Origin: Xestospongia muta
Taxonomy: Eukaryota > Porifera > Demospongiae > Haplosclerida > Petrosiidae
DNA length: 64,000 nucleotides
Reading direction: 5' to 3'
Assembly (NCBI GenBank): GCA_963693285.1
Contig: OY848927.1
Span: forward strand, 746,501-810,500
The notes below the pieces were generated by a model. The model did no database searches. It was not told the origin of the DNA and saw nothing but the letters and a program-made list of their open reading frames with translations. This document shows positions 11,399 through 28,201 of the stretch, piece after piece. The number at the start of each line of letters is the position of its first letter. Positions within the stretch are counted from its first letter, which is position 1. A program made the translations under genes and the position numbers.

Positions 11399-14300
11399 AT
11401 GTCCTCACAAACTCGTAGACCAATCTATTTGACCCACACCGAGCGAGTAAGGGCAATATAAATTATATTGTTGTTCCAATAAAGGCAGTAACTACTTTAT
11501 ATTATTTCAGGAAACTTTGCTTCAACAAGAACGAAATGAAAGACGTAAAGATCGACTTATACAAGTAAGAAATATTGTATTTATGTTCTCATAATAACAA
11601 TGTATTTGTACAGGTACGAGAACAAGAGAAAGTTTTTGCACGTCAAGTACGAGAGAATGTACGTCGTAAAAAAGAAGAAGAGAAACGTCTATTAGAACGA
11701 CATATACAGGTACTATTAATACCCAATCTGCCATTGTTTGTAATGGGTGTACCCCTTAATTATTTGTATCTACTGTTATATAAAGGAACGTCTTATTAAA
11801 GATCACCAGAAGCAGCTACATCAACTGGAACAAGCATTAGCAATTCATTACCAACAAATAGGACAAGCTCACCGAGATGCTATGACAGTTGAACAAGTAA
11901 ATAAAAAACACATTGTACTTCCTATGTTAAATGTAATATAGGAGGAACAAAGATTACAAGAACTTCGCCTATTATTATCAGCTCAACAGAAGTAAGGAAA
12001 AGAGATAGAGAGTATCAGCCATATTTCCATTAAATGTTTTACATGTATTTGTATATTTCAGAGCTGTAGCTAAAAAGAGACAGGCTGCAGCAATGAGAGA
12101 GGTACATATTATGCAATATCATCATATATTATTAAATCTGCTAGCTAAATAACAACCAAACAAGAGATAGAAATACTAAGAATGAAGCTATGTTTGCTCG
12201 AACTCGAGCTTTGGCTGCAGAGAAAGAGAGAGCTAAATCAATAGCTGCTAATAAACAATTTAATTCACCATCACTTCTGATAATGGTCAGTAAGGAATTA
12301 GAGAAATCACATACATAGTTGCAAGGGATAATAATCATTACTCTGCTTATAGGACCTAGAGCCTAACCCTGCTCCACATCTAAGTACCAGGAGAGTACAA
12401 GGTGTAGAAGCTTTTGCTTCTACATATTTTCACCTTCCTGACAACTTGGTGCAGCGTGAGTTAACCCCAACTCCTCATGAAGTAAGAACAGTCACAACTC
12501 CTACAGATGACAACTACTTGCCTTATCTCTACAGCTTAATGCTACTCAAGCTGCTCAGCAAGTTTATATCGAACAACAAGAGAATCAGAAAGTCAGAAGA
12601 TATTGTTAGTATATTAATGTTACAGTCTTTTATAGAAAGCTACTGCTCAACGTCAAGAGCAGGATGTCAAAGCTCATCTTCGACACAAACATGCTCTTGC
12701 CCAAGTCAAACTAGAGAAGGTTACATGTTCTTGTCTAGCTAGTTAATTCTCAAAGTCTTGTTATTTTGGCAGGAGAAAGTAACTTTATTGAAAGACCTAA
12801 GTATATTGGCTAGAGATGATCGAACTCACCGACAACAAGTACTGCATCAAATTCCTGTGAGCATCCTATTTCAACTAAGTGCATTTCACAAACTGGTTTT
12901 TCCTGTCAGGCTAACCTGTTTCAACCAGTTCAACAAAGACTGCAGCAACAAGAGATCCAGCAGTACGAGTTAGAGCATGCTTTTGAGAGACTGCTAACAG
13001 GTCCAACTCAAGGTCAGTTGTTTGGAATAGGTCAAACAACTTAATGGATTCCTTTTAGACCAATTAACAAAGTTAGAATTGAGTGAAGTGAACCCAAGAC
13101 CATCTTCAAATTTTCCAACACAAGAAAAGAATACTTCAGAGAGACAGACTTACTCTGATGACCTGTCATCATCTGGTCATCCTTCTAATAGTGCTGTTGA
13201 GTTGAGCATTGATACACTTACCACTACTAGTGTTGAGCCTAGTGAAGAGAACTCTGACAATGATATTGCTTCCAGACATAAGGAAAAATCTAAGAAAAGT
13301 CCCCAACAGTGGGAAGGACGTCAGAATATTGTCATTCCTACTGAACAGATACCTGATGAAAGAGATTCATTGTCGATATCCACTATACCACCTGATTCTA
13401 TTAAAGGAAGTGATACTAGCTCACAATGTAAGAAAATTTATAATTCAGTTCATTTTATTTTTGTCTATTATAGCTACCAATGTTTCTAAGTTAGTAGAAA
13501 TGATACGAGCTCAACAAGAAGCCTGCCAGCAGAGAGCAAGTGTTTTGAGAGAAGAGGGTTCACCATCTTTGAGAGGAGAGTCTCTCTCCATTTCTACACT
13601 ATCTAGCAGGTAGGACATATAATTTTTTTTATCAAGGCTAATATGATTTTGTAGCCAAGGTCCTCCTGATATTGACACAGCTCCTATGACCTCTACTACT
13701 AGTAGTGTTGTTCCATCAAAAATTCCAGAAACTAGCCATCCTTCATTGACTATAAGTACTGGAACAAATAGCAGCCACACAATAGAAGAAGAGCTCAAAC
13801 CACCCACATCTCACACTAACCTCCCTTCATCTCCTCCATCCCGATCTCTCACTAATCCCTCTTCATCACTCCTCTCATCTTGCACTAATCCCCGCTCATC
13901 TCCTCCACTCCCATATAACACTAGTTTATCTCATCCCAGCACTTACATTAACCCTTCCCTTCCATCTTACACTACTCCAGCTCCCTACTATCAACCTTTC
14001 TATTATTATCCAAATCAACCTTGGGTCTATTCCTATCCCTGGACTTACTCACAATCCTATACCACACCTTCTATTATTCCACAACACATGATACAGCCTA
14101 CAGGATCACAAAGTTTTACTCCACTAGGACAATCCACCACCTCTTTATGCCAAGGGTCAATGTCTGCCAGACCTCAATCTGACTCTGTAGCAATGCCTGT
14201 AAGTATACCTCTACCACAAGCACCACAAACTGAACCAGTTAGTTCAGACACCCTGAAGTCTTCCTCTTTTGATTCTCCAACACCTTCTCTCTCAATTCTT

Positions 14301-15826
14301 GAAGTAACACCTTCACCTCAATTGAAAGATGCTGCTATTGTGGAACAGAATCATTCATCATTGATAGAGCATGGATCATATACTCCAAGTAGTCCAGTTA
14401 CACCAAACATAGAGGAAAGAGAAGCAGTTGAACCTTTTCTGCCTTCCTCTGAAGAAAGAACATATTACAGAAATGAGAGACTTACTGATATTGAAGAAGA
14501 AGATGAAGATCAACTTATTACTGATGATGAACCAACCTTGGATATTGAACAACGGAGATTGTTCATTCAGTCCTTGCTTGCCAGTCTGGAAGATCAGCAG
14601 AGAAATCAGACACCACCTGGAAGTACTCCCCAGACACCTTTAGATGGCATACCTCAGCAGATATACCCAAATCCTAGACCTTTAGGAGTAGATACATCAT
14701 CAGACAGTAGACTGCCACTAGATTTGTTGTCTTTTTCTAGTAACGAGGAAGATGTTGAAGAGAGAAAGGAAAATGTAACTACTGAAAGGGAGTTTGATCA
14801 AGCTCCATCTTCAGAACTTATAGAATTACCTTCTGATACTCTTTCTGTGCAAACAACTAAGTCATCTTTGAAAGTTTCCTCCATACAAATTGAATCACCT
14901 TTAAAGACTCCTTCACCACAACCAACTTCTCCTTTTAGAGTTCCTTCCATTCAAACTCCTTCTAAATCACCATTCATAGCTTTTTGTGAACAGACTAAGT
15001 CACCTTTGCAAACTTCCTCAGTGCAAATTAAATCTCCTTCACAGAATTACTTTGAACAAACTAATTCTCCTTTGCAAACTCCCTCACTTCCTACATCAGT
15101 AGATTATCCTCATAGTAAACTTTCATCTACTGAACAAAATCAGTTAACTTCTCAAGTACCACAAAAAACACAACCACTCTCGCTCCAGGAAGCATTTCAG
15201 CTAAAGAAGCAGTCATTCATAGAACAGTCTCGTATTAGAGTCAACCAGTTAGAAGAGAAAGCTAAAGAAAGAGCTGCTAAATATAGTAATAAAACAAAAA
15301 CTAAAGTTGTGAGCTTTTTTGTCCCACCTTCTGTAGCCAACACTACTGGACACCATACACCTCCTATGATACATAAAGGTACATTATAAATAAGAGAATC
15401 ATTCCAATATAACATTGTTGTTATAATGAGAATACTTTATGCATTTAAATAATATTATAACTGATTGAGGATTATATCTACATTTTCTTACTTTAGCTGG
15501 CCCCCCAGAGCGGCTCTTTGCTCATAAACCAGAGAAAATTTCTGCTAAAGAAATGCATCAACGAAATCTTCGGTAAAAGAGAATAAAGTCCTTTAAATAA
15601 TTATTATTATGCACCACTTTTAGACTGTATAACCGCTTACCTGAAGTACAAGCACAAAAGAAGGTAGCACAGAGAGAACAAGAATATGCTAAAAATAGAG
15701 AGAAAGCTAAAATTTACCATCAGGTATAATTATAATAATTTATTTAATATTAGTACTACAATGTCTAATTTTTTACTACAGACTATCAGAAAGAAAATAA
15801 CAGAGAGGAGAAAAATTAATAAATAA
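11399..15826 (+). CDS. CEP295: CEP295 (KIAA1731/Ana1) homologue, centriole assembly protein
   Basis: CEP295 acts in centriole-to-centrosome conversion and elongation. Eighteen exons in phase give 1148 residues: 11399-11446, 11511-11564, 11614-11709, 11786-11896, 11942-11991, 12062-12101, 12145-12285, 12353-12481, 12535-12591, 12636-12719, 12773-12856, 12910-13012, 13059-13427, 13474-13609, 13655-15378, 15497-15572, 15624-15723 and 15782-15826. The N-terminal 330 residues are an Arg/Glu/Gln-rich coiled coil with VREQEKVFARQVREN, QIGQAHRDAM and AAEKERAKSIAANK, matching CEP295 in order. The middle is a long Ser/Thr/Pro-rich region. The C-terminus is an ALMS motif: SLQEAFQLKKQSFIEQSRIR, RLYNRLPEVQAQKKVAQRE and KIYHQTIRKK. 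The protein is shorter than human CEP295 (over 2500 residues), mostly in the middle. Confidence 0.87.
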
Positions 15827-16156
15827 TAATATTTGACCTATAAATATTCCGTGTATTTTCAGGATATTTCCTATCATTAGTTATTTCATGGGTGTGGCTG
15901 TATAGGGTGGGGTCAGATGTTATCTGCACAGCACTTCAGTAGCTGTGTTATGATTCAATAAGGCCAACGTTTGTACGTCAATTTGTAAGTTGATCAGGGC
16001 GATTTATCATCATATGAAACTCAGCTGGCGAAATAAAGCATATGAGAAGCATGCCTTTGGTCTAACTTAAAATTATGTTGTTTTTTTCATGATAAATAAA
16101 TTGAATAGATGATAATATTGTTGTTACTCATTCCTTTAATTTCGTAGGTGAAAGTT
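15827..16156 (+). promoter_or_regulatory. Intergenic gap and 5' leader of the Rubicon-family gene with a leader intron
   Basis: CEP295 ends at 15826. A strong donor (TTTGTAAGT, GT at 15985) and the acceptor TTTCGTAG ending at 16147 suggest a non-coding leader exon, a 163-bp intron and 9 bp of leader before the ATG at 16157. Fewer than 160 bp remain for the upstream promoter. Confidence 0.5.
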
Positions 16157-20262
<4,106 letters not shown>

Positions 20263-21271
20263 TATTTATTTTTAATGCTACACTATATTTCAGGTATTTA
20301 GACTCTTCTGTACCATTACAAGTGTTTTAAATGTAAAATCTTATGTTGTCATAAACTCTTGTATTGTTCCTAATACATTCTAATTCATTTTTTCTATTTG
20401 ACACAAATTTTGAGTAACCATATTGTCTATCGTAAGAGATAACGTACTAATGAAAGCTGGATTTTGTGGTCAAAAGCTGGATTAGGTTGCTTTGTGGCTT
20501 AAAAATTAGAATATTGGATAGCTGCTATTTTTCACAGTGTATCAACAGTAATAACTTAACTAGTGCCATTTTTTTAAATAGGCTAGCAGATTAAAATTAG
20601 TTAGTAAGTTGATCTAAGTTAAAATAACATTTTAAGATTGGAGGCTGTTTGCTTACTATAGTGAAGCAAAACATTGTAAACTACAAATTGATCAATTTCA
20701 TTGTTTAATAATTGGTTTGTACATATTAATAGTTATTATGTCTTCCATTGGTGATGTAAGGTGGTTTCCATAGCTACGTAACAAATCACTAAACACTTGA
20801 AAGTATTGAGCTAAAAAGACTCTTTTCATTGTTCCCAGTTCCCTCGGTCTCATATCTTCCTTGATTCAGCACTTTCCATGCAGGCTAAAAAAATATAGAA
20901 AATTTACTTACAAATTACTTGTTGATCTGACCCATCTACTTATAATGCTAGTCATAAAAAGTAATGTCCTGTTATGTTAGTCATCTTTTATGATGCAATC
21001 ATGATACAATCATGTTGGAATTCATACATTTTATCTGGTAAGGCTAGTAGACCAGTATATATAATATTCAATTTCAGGGAAATATATCAGTTCTGTAATC
21101 AACACTTAAGATATTAGACTACAAAGACTCTAGGTCACTAGTATAGTATTTCATCGTGGTATACAGTAATGGTGGTGAAGAGTAGGAGGAGAAGGAGATC
21201 AGACTGCATGGTGTCATGTTAAATTGAATCAACTGTAGTTCACTGATCAGTCTCTTCAAAAAACAATCAAG
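20263..21271. other. Intergenic region before the class C GPCR array
   Basis: About 1 kb, AT-rich, with no spliced coding signal that I can follow. A short near-repeat (AAAGCTGGATTT / AAAAGCTGGATTA) lies at about 20453-20484. The last 100 bp should contain the promoter and leader of GPCR unit A. Confidence 0.5.
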
Positions 21272-24223
21272 ATGGCTCTACTGTTGCTGGTGTTATTATT
21301 AACTGTTTGTTGTGTTAACTGCTCTCAGAATTTGTCATTTTTATTTCTGACATCTGCTTCCTCTGAATTTAATACATCAGGAGTTATATCAGCAGTAGAT
21401 TTGGCTCTTAAAGATATTCTTCAGAAGTCTTTTTTTCTTGATGGATACACTCTTCAATATACTACTGCTATAGATTCTAGGGTACAATTAAATTTACTAA
21501 CTTTAGTTCGTGATCTTTTCTTTAGTGCAACCGTGACTATTCACAGCAAATATTGAGACAAGAACTTACTAATACAACAGTAGCTGTTATTGGTTGTGGC
21601 TGTTCGAATGCTACACAAGCAATAACCGATCTGCCTTCAGAACAAAAATATATACCTGTTGTAAGTTGATAAAGGAAATCTATACTAGTTTTTACCTTAT
21701 ATCTCTCTGTTATAACATAGATCTCATATTCATCTTTGTCAACAATCCTCAGTAACTCTACTCTGTATCCATCATTGATACGTGTTGTTCCATCTTACTC
21801 TCAACTACCAAATGCACTCGCTCAGTTTATCACTCATTTTGGTTGGAAACAAGTTCTTCTAATCACTCAACAAATAGCAGCAACTAAAGAAGTAATTGTT
21901 CTACAAATTACAACAAATATATTGACATATTGTTAGGAATTTACGACTGCACTCAACAGTCATAATATTGTAGTTGAGGTGTATTCTGAATGGAACCATT
22001 CATCGAGTGATAGCATATTTGTAAGTGAACATTAATTATTAATGTTTATAACAGAATTTTGCTTTCTTGTAGCTATCTAAAAAAAGAATATTTGTTTTGG
22101 ATGTAGTACAATCAACAGCTAAAAGTATACTTTGTCAAGTAAGCAATGACATACAAGTGCCTTGTAATAGTAGCTTTCTTTTTAGGCGTTTCAGAATAGG
22201 AAATACTATCCAGGTCATGCGTGGATAGTTATTGACAATTTTGCTGAAAGCAGATGGTGGGTTGACCACAATAATTGTACCAATGAGCAATTTGAAACTG
22301 TTCTCAATTACTCAGTTGTTATTGGAATTCATTCAAGTGCTAAAGTTAGTATACTATTAGTATAATAATGATTATTAATTAATATTATAGGATACATTAT
22401 CTCGTTATGGTGGTTATGCTTATGATGCAGTTTGGACATTAGCTTTAGCTCTAAATGAGACAGTTAACACTGATAGTACTTTGAGTGTAGACTCATTTCA
22501 TGAGATATCTTTTAATGGAGTGACTGTGAGTGTAATTGAATACAATTTTAACTAAATGATATTATAAGACAGGGACAAGTATCATTTAATGAAGGAGAAC
22601 GACAAGATGTACTTCTTTATTTTACACAACTAACTGTCAAGCAAGGTATAGATATTTATTTTGACTTGACTTTTAAATTATTCTCTTTACCAGATTACAT
22701 CTTACAGGATGACTATGTTGCCAACTTTAATTATACCTCACTTCAACTGACATTTATAAATTCATCAGTGAACTTGTGGCCCTGTAAATTACTTAATGAA
22801 TTTGTCATATTAATTGTAATCTCTATTATGTAGTAGGAATACCATCAGATGGAATACCAACAAAAGAAATATTTACTGTCCACATTGGTGTCTTTGTATT
22901 TTCTGTTATATTGACTGTTATTGGTCTGACATGGACTTTTATATGTCTTGTCTTTGTCATAGTCTACAGGAATGCAAAGTATATATATATTAGTGTACCA
23001 AGTATTCATATGAAATAATGTTTTTGTTTTAGGATTATTCATTTGACTAGTCCTAATTTAAACTACTTTTTAATATTGGGATGTGCATTTTCCTATATTT
23101 CAATGTTGTTCAGTATAACACCAAATACAAGTAAGACTGTTGTGGACTCAATTTGTCTAGTAAGTTGTTATATTTTTTAAAATTACAATTATTTCTTGTT
23201 TAGGCTCGGACACTTCTTATATCTGTTGTGGGTTATGATCTTTGTATAGAAGTAACAACAGTTAAAATATGGAGAATTTATTACATTTTTGTTAATCCAC
23301 GTCCTCATAAAAAGGTTGTTGTTCCTTTATCATCTTGTAATTACTCTTTAATTATAGATGCCAAAAGACGGTCATTTGTTAATTGTAGTAGCAATAATTT
23401 TTGCTGTGGATTTACTATTTGCGGTTCTTCTCTTAGGATTGGATGAAGCTTTTTATGCTCCAATTTTGGTGGAATCTAAAACTAGGAGTATCAACGAAGT
23501 GAGTTTGTATTTCAATGTGCCTTGAGATTCAGGGGAAAGTTCATATACTTGGTTGTGATCCCAACCTACATAACGTAAACATTAAACTTCCTACCAGATA
23601 TCTAGGCATTTTACTATTGCCCAATTATAATTACTTTTTATTATAATTAGACAACTGGAGAAGAGACAGTCTTTTATTTTGGGATTTGTCGAGACAGTAT
23701 TTACTATGAGCTATTTCAAGTATGGGCTACCCTTGAAAAATTTGTCCTTCTTTGTATTTCATTTTACTTTGCCTTTCATATTCGCAAAATTGATATTAAA
23801 GTTCTCAATGAATACAAAGCTACTGCTGGTATTGTTTACTCTACTATTGTGTTAGTAATTGCTGCAGATATAATATTGCCTATTCTTGAAAGTCGACATC
23901 TCACAGCTTATTCAGTGATTTATGATCTTTTTGTCTTTGTTCTGATAACTTTGTTCCTTTCATTTACATTTGTTCCAAAGGTAAGAATGATATCAAAACA
24001 AAGTGTGCTCTATCAGTTACATGTTATTTCATTATAATAGATGGTTGCTTTATGGAAAGATCCTAAAGGTGAGAATGTCTTTGTTCATCAGCCAGATGAG
24101 ATACGTCACGCTCAAGAGGCAGATAAATGCAGAGTATCTCAAAGCAGTAGTAGTGGAGATCCTCCAAAAAATCTTACTACTGCTGTTGCACAGCCCTCTC
24201 ACCATCAGATCAGTGCTGTTTGA
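21272..24223 (+). CDS. GABA-B-like class C GPCR, array unit A
   Basis: Predicted plasma-membrane metabotropic receptor with an extracellular Venus-flytrap domain. Fifteen in-phase exons give 719 residues: 21272-21481, 21526-21660, 21721-21891, 21937-22020, 22073-22138, 22186-22344, 22391-22525, 22573-22645, 22694-22783, 22834-22978, 23033-23159, 23204-23314, 23358-23498, 23651-23980 and 24041-24223. A signal peptide (about 17 residues, Leu-rich) precedes an ANF-receptor domain to about residue 374 (VIGCGCSNATQAITDLP, FGWKQVLLITQQ, YGGYAYDAVWTLALAL). Seven transmembrane helices follow to about 659 with GABA-B hallmarks (LTSPNLNYFLILG, ARTLLISVVGYDL, KIWRIYYIF, TFVPKMVALWKDP), then a 60-residue tail. 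There is no cysteine-rich domain between flytrap and membrane, which separates it from mGluRs. The ligand is unknown. Confidence 0.93.
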
Positions 24224-24518
24224 TGTAGTCAATAATGTACTAACTTTGATTTGTTTTAAGTGTCTAAATACTGTGAATTGTATACAGTAAAGTCTTTTCC
24301 TCATTATTTGAACAATTTATAGTTCTGTAGTTCAGTTCTTTAGCCATTACATTTTAACAAATGTACCAATCAATAACAATAGCCATCTTAATACAGTGTA
24401 ATTTAATTATGATAAGAAACGCTGATTATGGTCACTGAGTAATCAATCACAAGACCACATCCTGGTGATAACACTGTTATTTGCTGACGTTTTGGAGGCT
24501 TCTTTTTATCTCTGAATC
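24224..24518. promoter_or_regulatory. Spacer between GPCR units A and B
   Basis: 295 bp. It shares sequence blocks with the spacers before units C and D (AAGTGTCTAAATA, TACAGTAAAGTCTTTTCCTC, TTTTGGAGGCTTCTTTTTAT), so promoter and 3' sequence were duplicated with the genes. The block just before the ATG is almost identical in units B, C and D. Confidence 0.6.
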
Positions 24519-27500
24519 ATGATATCTTCACTATTAGTAGCAGCTTTGTTATTCCTAACTGTTCCTGTTAACTGTTCTCAGAACTTATCATTTCTACTTC
24601 TTACATCTTTTTCCTCTGAATTTAATACTTCAGGAGTTATATCAGCAGTAGATTTGGCTCTTAAAGATGTTCTTCAGGACTCTAACCTTCTTGATCATTA
24701 CACTCTTCAATATACTACTACTATAGATACTAAGGTACAGTTAAATTTATTCACCATTTTCATGATGTACCATTTCTATACTATGATATAGTGCAATTAT
24801 GATCATACATTGGAAGTATTGAGACAAGAACTTACTAATACAACAGTAGCTGTTATTGGTTGTGGTTGTTCTAATGCTACACAGGCAATAACTGATCTAC
24901 CATCAAAACTACAATCTATACCTGTTGTAGGTTGATGTGTGTTTTAATCAATAATGTCTTGTTTTCTTAACATAGATCTCATATTCATCTTTGTCGACAA
25001 TCCTCAGTAACTCTACTCTGTATCCATCATTGATACGTGTTGTTCCATCTTACTCTCAACTACCAAATGCACTTGCTCAATTTATCTCTCATTTTGGTTG
25101 GAAACAAGTTCTTTTATTCACTCAACAAATAGCAGCAACTAAAGAAGTATATCTTCTCAATAATTGGATATTGCATAACGTGATATGTCTATTAATTGAT
25201 ATTATATTTGTTAGGAGATAAAGACTGCACTAACAAGTCATAGTATTACAGTTGAGGTGTATTCGGAATGGAGCCATTTGTTTAATGATAACGTATTTGT
25301 AAGTAAATATCAATATTTTGTTAAATAAAAATGTGTTCATTTTTAGTCTTCACACAAGAGAATATTTGTTTTGGATGTAACACAATCAACAGTTAAATCT
25401 ATACTTTGTCAAGTAAAGAAAGGATTAAGACTATTAGGTTATGTAGTTGTTTTTCAGGCATATCTCAGACAGAAATACTACCCAGGTTATGCATGGATAA
25501 TTATTAACAATTTCGCTGAGAGCAGGTGGTGGACTGACCAAATTCTTTATAATGATTGCACTACTGAGCAAGTTAAAACTGTTTTGAATTATTCTTTCCT
25601 TATTGGAATTCATCCAAATGGCAATGTTAGCATAATTTCAATATTTTTAAAGATTGTTTATTTAGACAGTCCTAGCAGTATAGGAATTATATTGGTAACC
25701 CTAACTTTATAAACCTAGTTGTACAAAAATACACTCCCTCATAGTTAACTGTACGATATTTGCATATATTTTTTATGATAAAAATAAAATAATGTATTTG
25801 ATTTAAGGGAACAATTTTATATAATGTAGTGTGTACATTGAATTGACATACCAATCTTTAATTGTTTTGGAGCTATACTAGTCATTTAATTAGTTACAAA
25901 AGGTAATTCCCCCATCAATTAGTATCACCACTATTTAAAATTTCTTGCTAACTACTTTTATGGTTGTTTTTACAAGGTACTGAAATCCATGAACTCATAT
26001 GGTAATATCTATCTATATACTCTGTATTTATTTTACATAGGATACCTTTCAATCTTTATCTCTTTATGGTGGTTATGCTTATGATGCAGTTTGGACATTA
26101 GCTTTAGCTCTAAATAAGACAGTTAACACTGATAGTACTTTAAGTGTAGACTCATTTCACGAGATATCTTTTAATGGAGTGACTGTGAGTGTAATTGAAT
26201 ACAATAATAACTAAATGATATTATAAGACAGGGACAAGTATCATTTAAAGAAGGAGAACGACAAGATGTACTTCTTCATTTTACACAGCTAACTGTCAAG
26301 CAAGGTATAGAAATTTTTGACTTAACTTGTAAATAATTTTCTTTACCAGATTACACCTTACAGGATGACTATGTTGCCAACTTTAATTATACCTCACTTC
26401 AACTGACATTTATAAATTCATCAATGAACTTGTGGCCCTGTAAATTACTTAATGAATTTTTCATATCAATTGTAATCTCTATTATGTAGTAGGAATACCA
26501 TCAGATGGAATACCAACAAAAGAAATAATTACTGTCCACATTGGTGTCTTTGTATTTTCTGTTATATTGACTGTTATTGGTCTGACATGGGCTTTCATAT
26601 GTCTTGTCTTTGTCATAGTCTACAGGAATGCAAAGTATATATATTAGTGTACCAAGTATTCATATGAAATAATGTTTTTTTAGGGTTGTTCGTCTGACTA
26701 GTCCTAATTTAAACTACTTTTTAATATTGGGATGTGCACTTTCTTATATTCGATGTTGTTCAGTACAGCAACAAGTACAAATAGGAGTGTTGTGGAATCA
26801 ATTTGTATAGTAAGTTGTTATATTTTTAAAATTATACTTTTTTATAAATTAGTTTCGGACATTTTTTGAGTCTGTTGTGGGTTATGATCTTTGTATAGAA
26901 GTGGCAACAGTTAAAATATGGAGAATTTATTACATTTTTGTTAATCCACGTCCTCATAAAAAGGTCAGGGTGTATTTTATCTTATATTATATAACCTCTT
27001 TAATAATTTATATAGATACCAAGTGATGGTCGTTTGTTAATTGTAGTAGCAATATTTTTTGCTGTAGACTTAGTATTTGCAATTATTTTCCTGGGATTGG
27101 ATGAAGCTTTCTATTCCTTAGATTTGGTAGAATCTAAAATTGAGCATGAAAGAATTGTGAATGAAGTGAGTTTGTTTAATTACAAATGGACTCTATAGAT
27201 GTTAATATACATCTGGTTCATTCTAGACAACAGGAGAAGAGACAGTCTTTTGTTTTTGGAAATGTCGAGATAGCCCATTTTATTATGTATATGTAGCATG
27301 GGCTTCTCTAGAAAAGTTTATTCTTCTTTTTGTTTCACTTTACTTTACCTTTTGTATTCGCAAAATTGAAATCAAAGTTCTCAATGAATACAAATCTACT
27401 GCTATTATTGTGTGTTCAACTATAGTGTTAGTGATAGCTGCAGATATAACGTTGCCTATTCTTGAAAGTCGACATCTCACAGGTTATAAAGTGGCCCGTG

Positions 27501-27778
27501 ATATTTTTATCTTCGTCTTAATCAGTTTGTACCTTTTGTTTACATTTGTTCCAAAGGTACCAAGTAGCATTATTAATATTCTACTTGTTAATTTATTGTT
27601 GTAACAGATGGTTGCTTTATGGAAAGACCCTAATGGAGAGAATGTCTTTGTTGATCAGCAAAACAAGATAAATCAAGAAAGATCTAAAGCTATGTTAAAT
27701 GAGGATGCTCAAAAAAATCCTACCATTACTGAAAATGTAGGCTTGGGCCTGGCGACAGAATATAAAGAGATGGTTTAG
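24519..27778 (+). pseudogene. GABA-B-like class C GPCR, unit B, frameshifted in TM2
   Basis: Same 15-exon plan as unit A: 24519-24734, 24792-24926, 24976-25146, 25215-25298, 25347-25412, 25458-25625, 26041-26184, 26232-26304, 26350-26439, 26490-26634, 26684-26809, 26853-26963, 27016-27165, 27227-27556 and 27608-27778. Signal peptide, flytrap domain and TM1 are intact. Exon 11 is 126 bp instead of the 127 bp of A, D, E and F. At about 26748-26752 the tract reads TATATTCGATG where D has TATATTTCAATG, a net loss of one base in TM2; the shifted frame reaches TAG at the exon end (26808-26810). Read straight through, the product would stop near residue 475 with one or two helices. Downstream exons remain well preserved, so the lesion is recent, or is a sequencing error or is bypassed by splicing. 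Intron 6 is about 415 bp, against 46 bp in A. Confidence 0.72.
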
Positions 27779-28201
27779 AGAACTATCATTTTTAGATAAC
27801 ATCAAGATGTGCCAATGTTTTCATGTTGTTAGTACTTGTTATGTAGAAATGTTACATAATAAATTAATGTATATTTATTTGTAGAAATCAAATGATGATC
27901 ATGTAAAATTGTTTAATTATTCAAGCACTAGCATTCTAACAGCAGATTTGTATTAAGTGTCTAAATATTGTGAATTGTATACAGTAAAGTCTTTTCCTCA
28001 TTATTTGAACAATTTATAGTTCTGTACCTCAGTTGTTTAGCCATTAAATGTTAACAAATGTACCTTTCAATAACAATAGCCATCTTACTACAAGTAGGTT
28101 CAATTATGATTAAAAAAGGCTGATTATGATCATTGACAAGCCCACATCCTGGTGATAGCACATTTGCTGACATTTTGGAGGCTTCTTTTTATCTCTGAAT
28201 C
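27779..28201. promoter_or_regulatory. Spacer between GPCR units B and C
   Basis: 423 bp, near-identical to the spacer between C and D (31460-31882). It contains a possible AATAAA polyadenylation signal at about 27858 and, at its 3' end, the conserved TTTTGGAGGCTTCTTTTTAT block just before the next ATG. Confidence 0.6.
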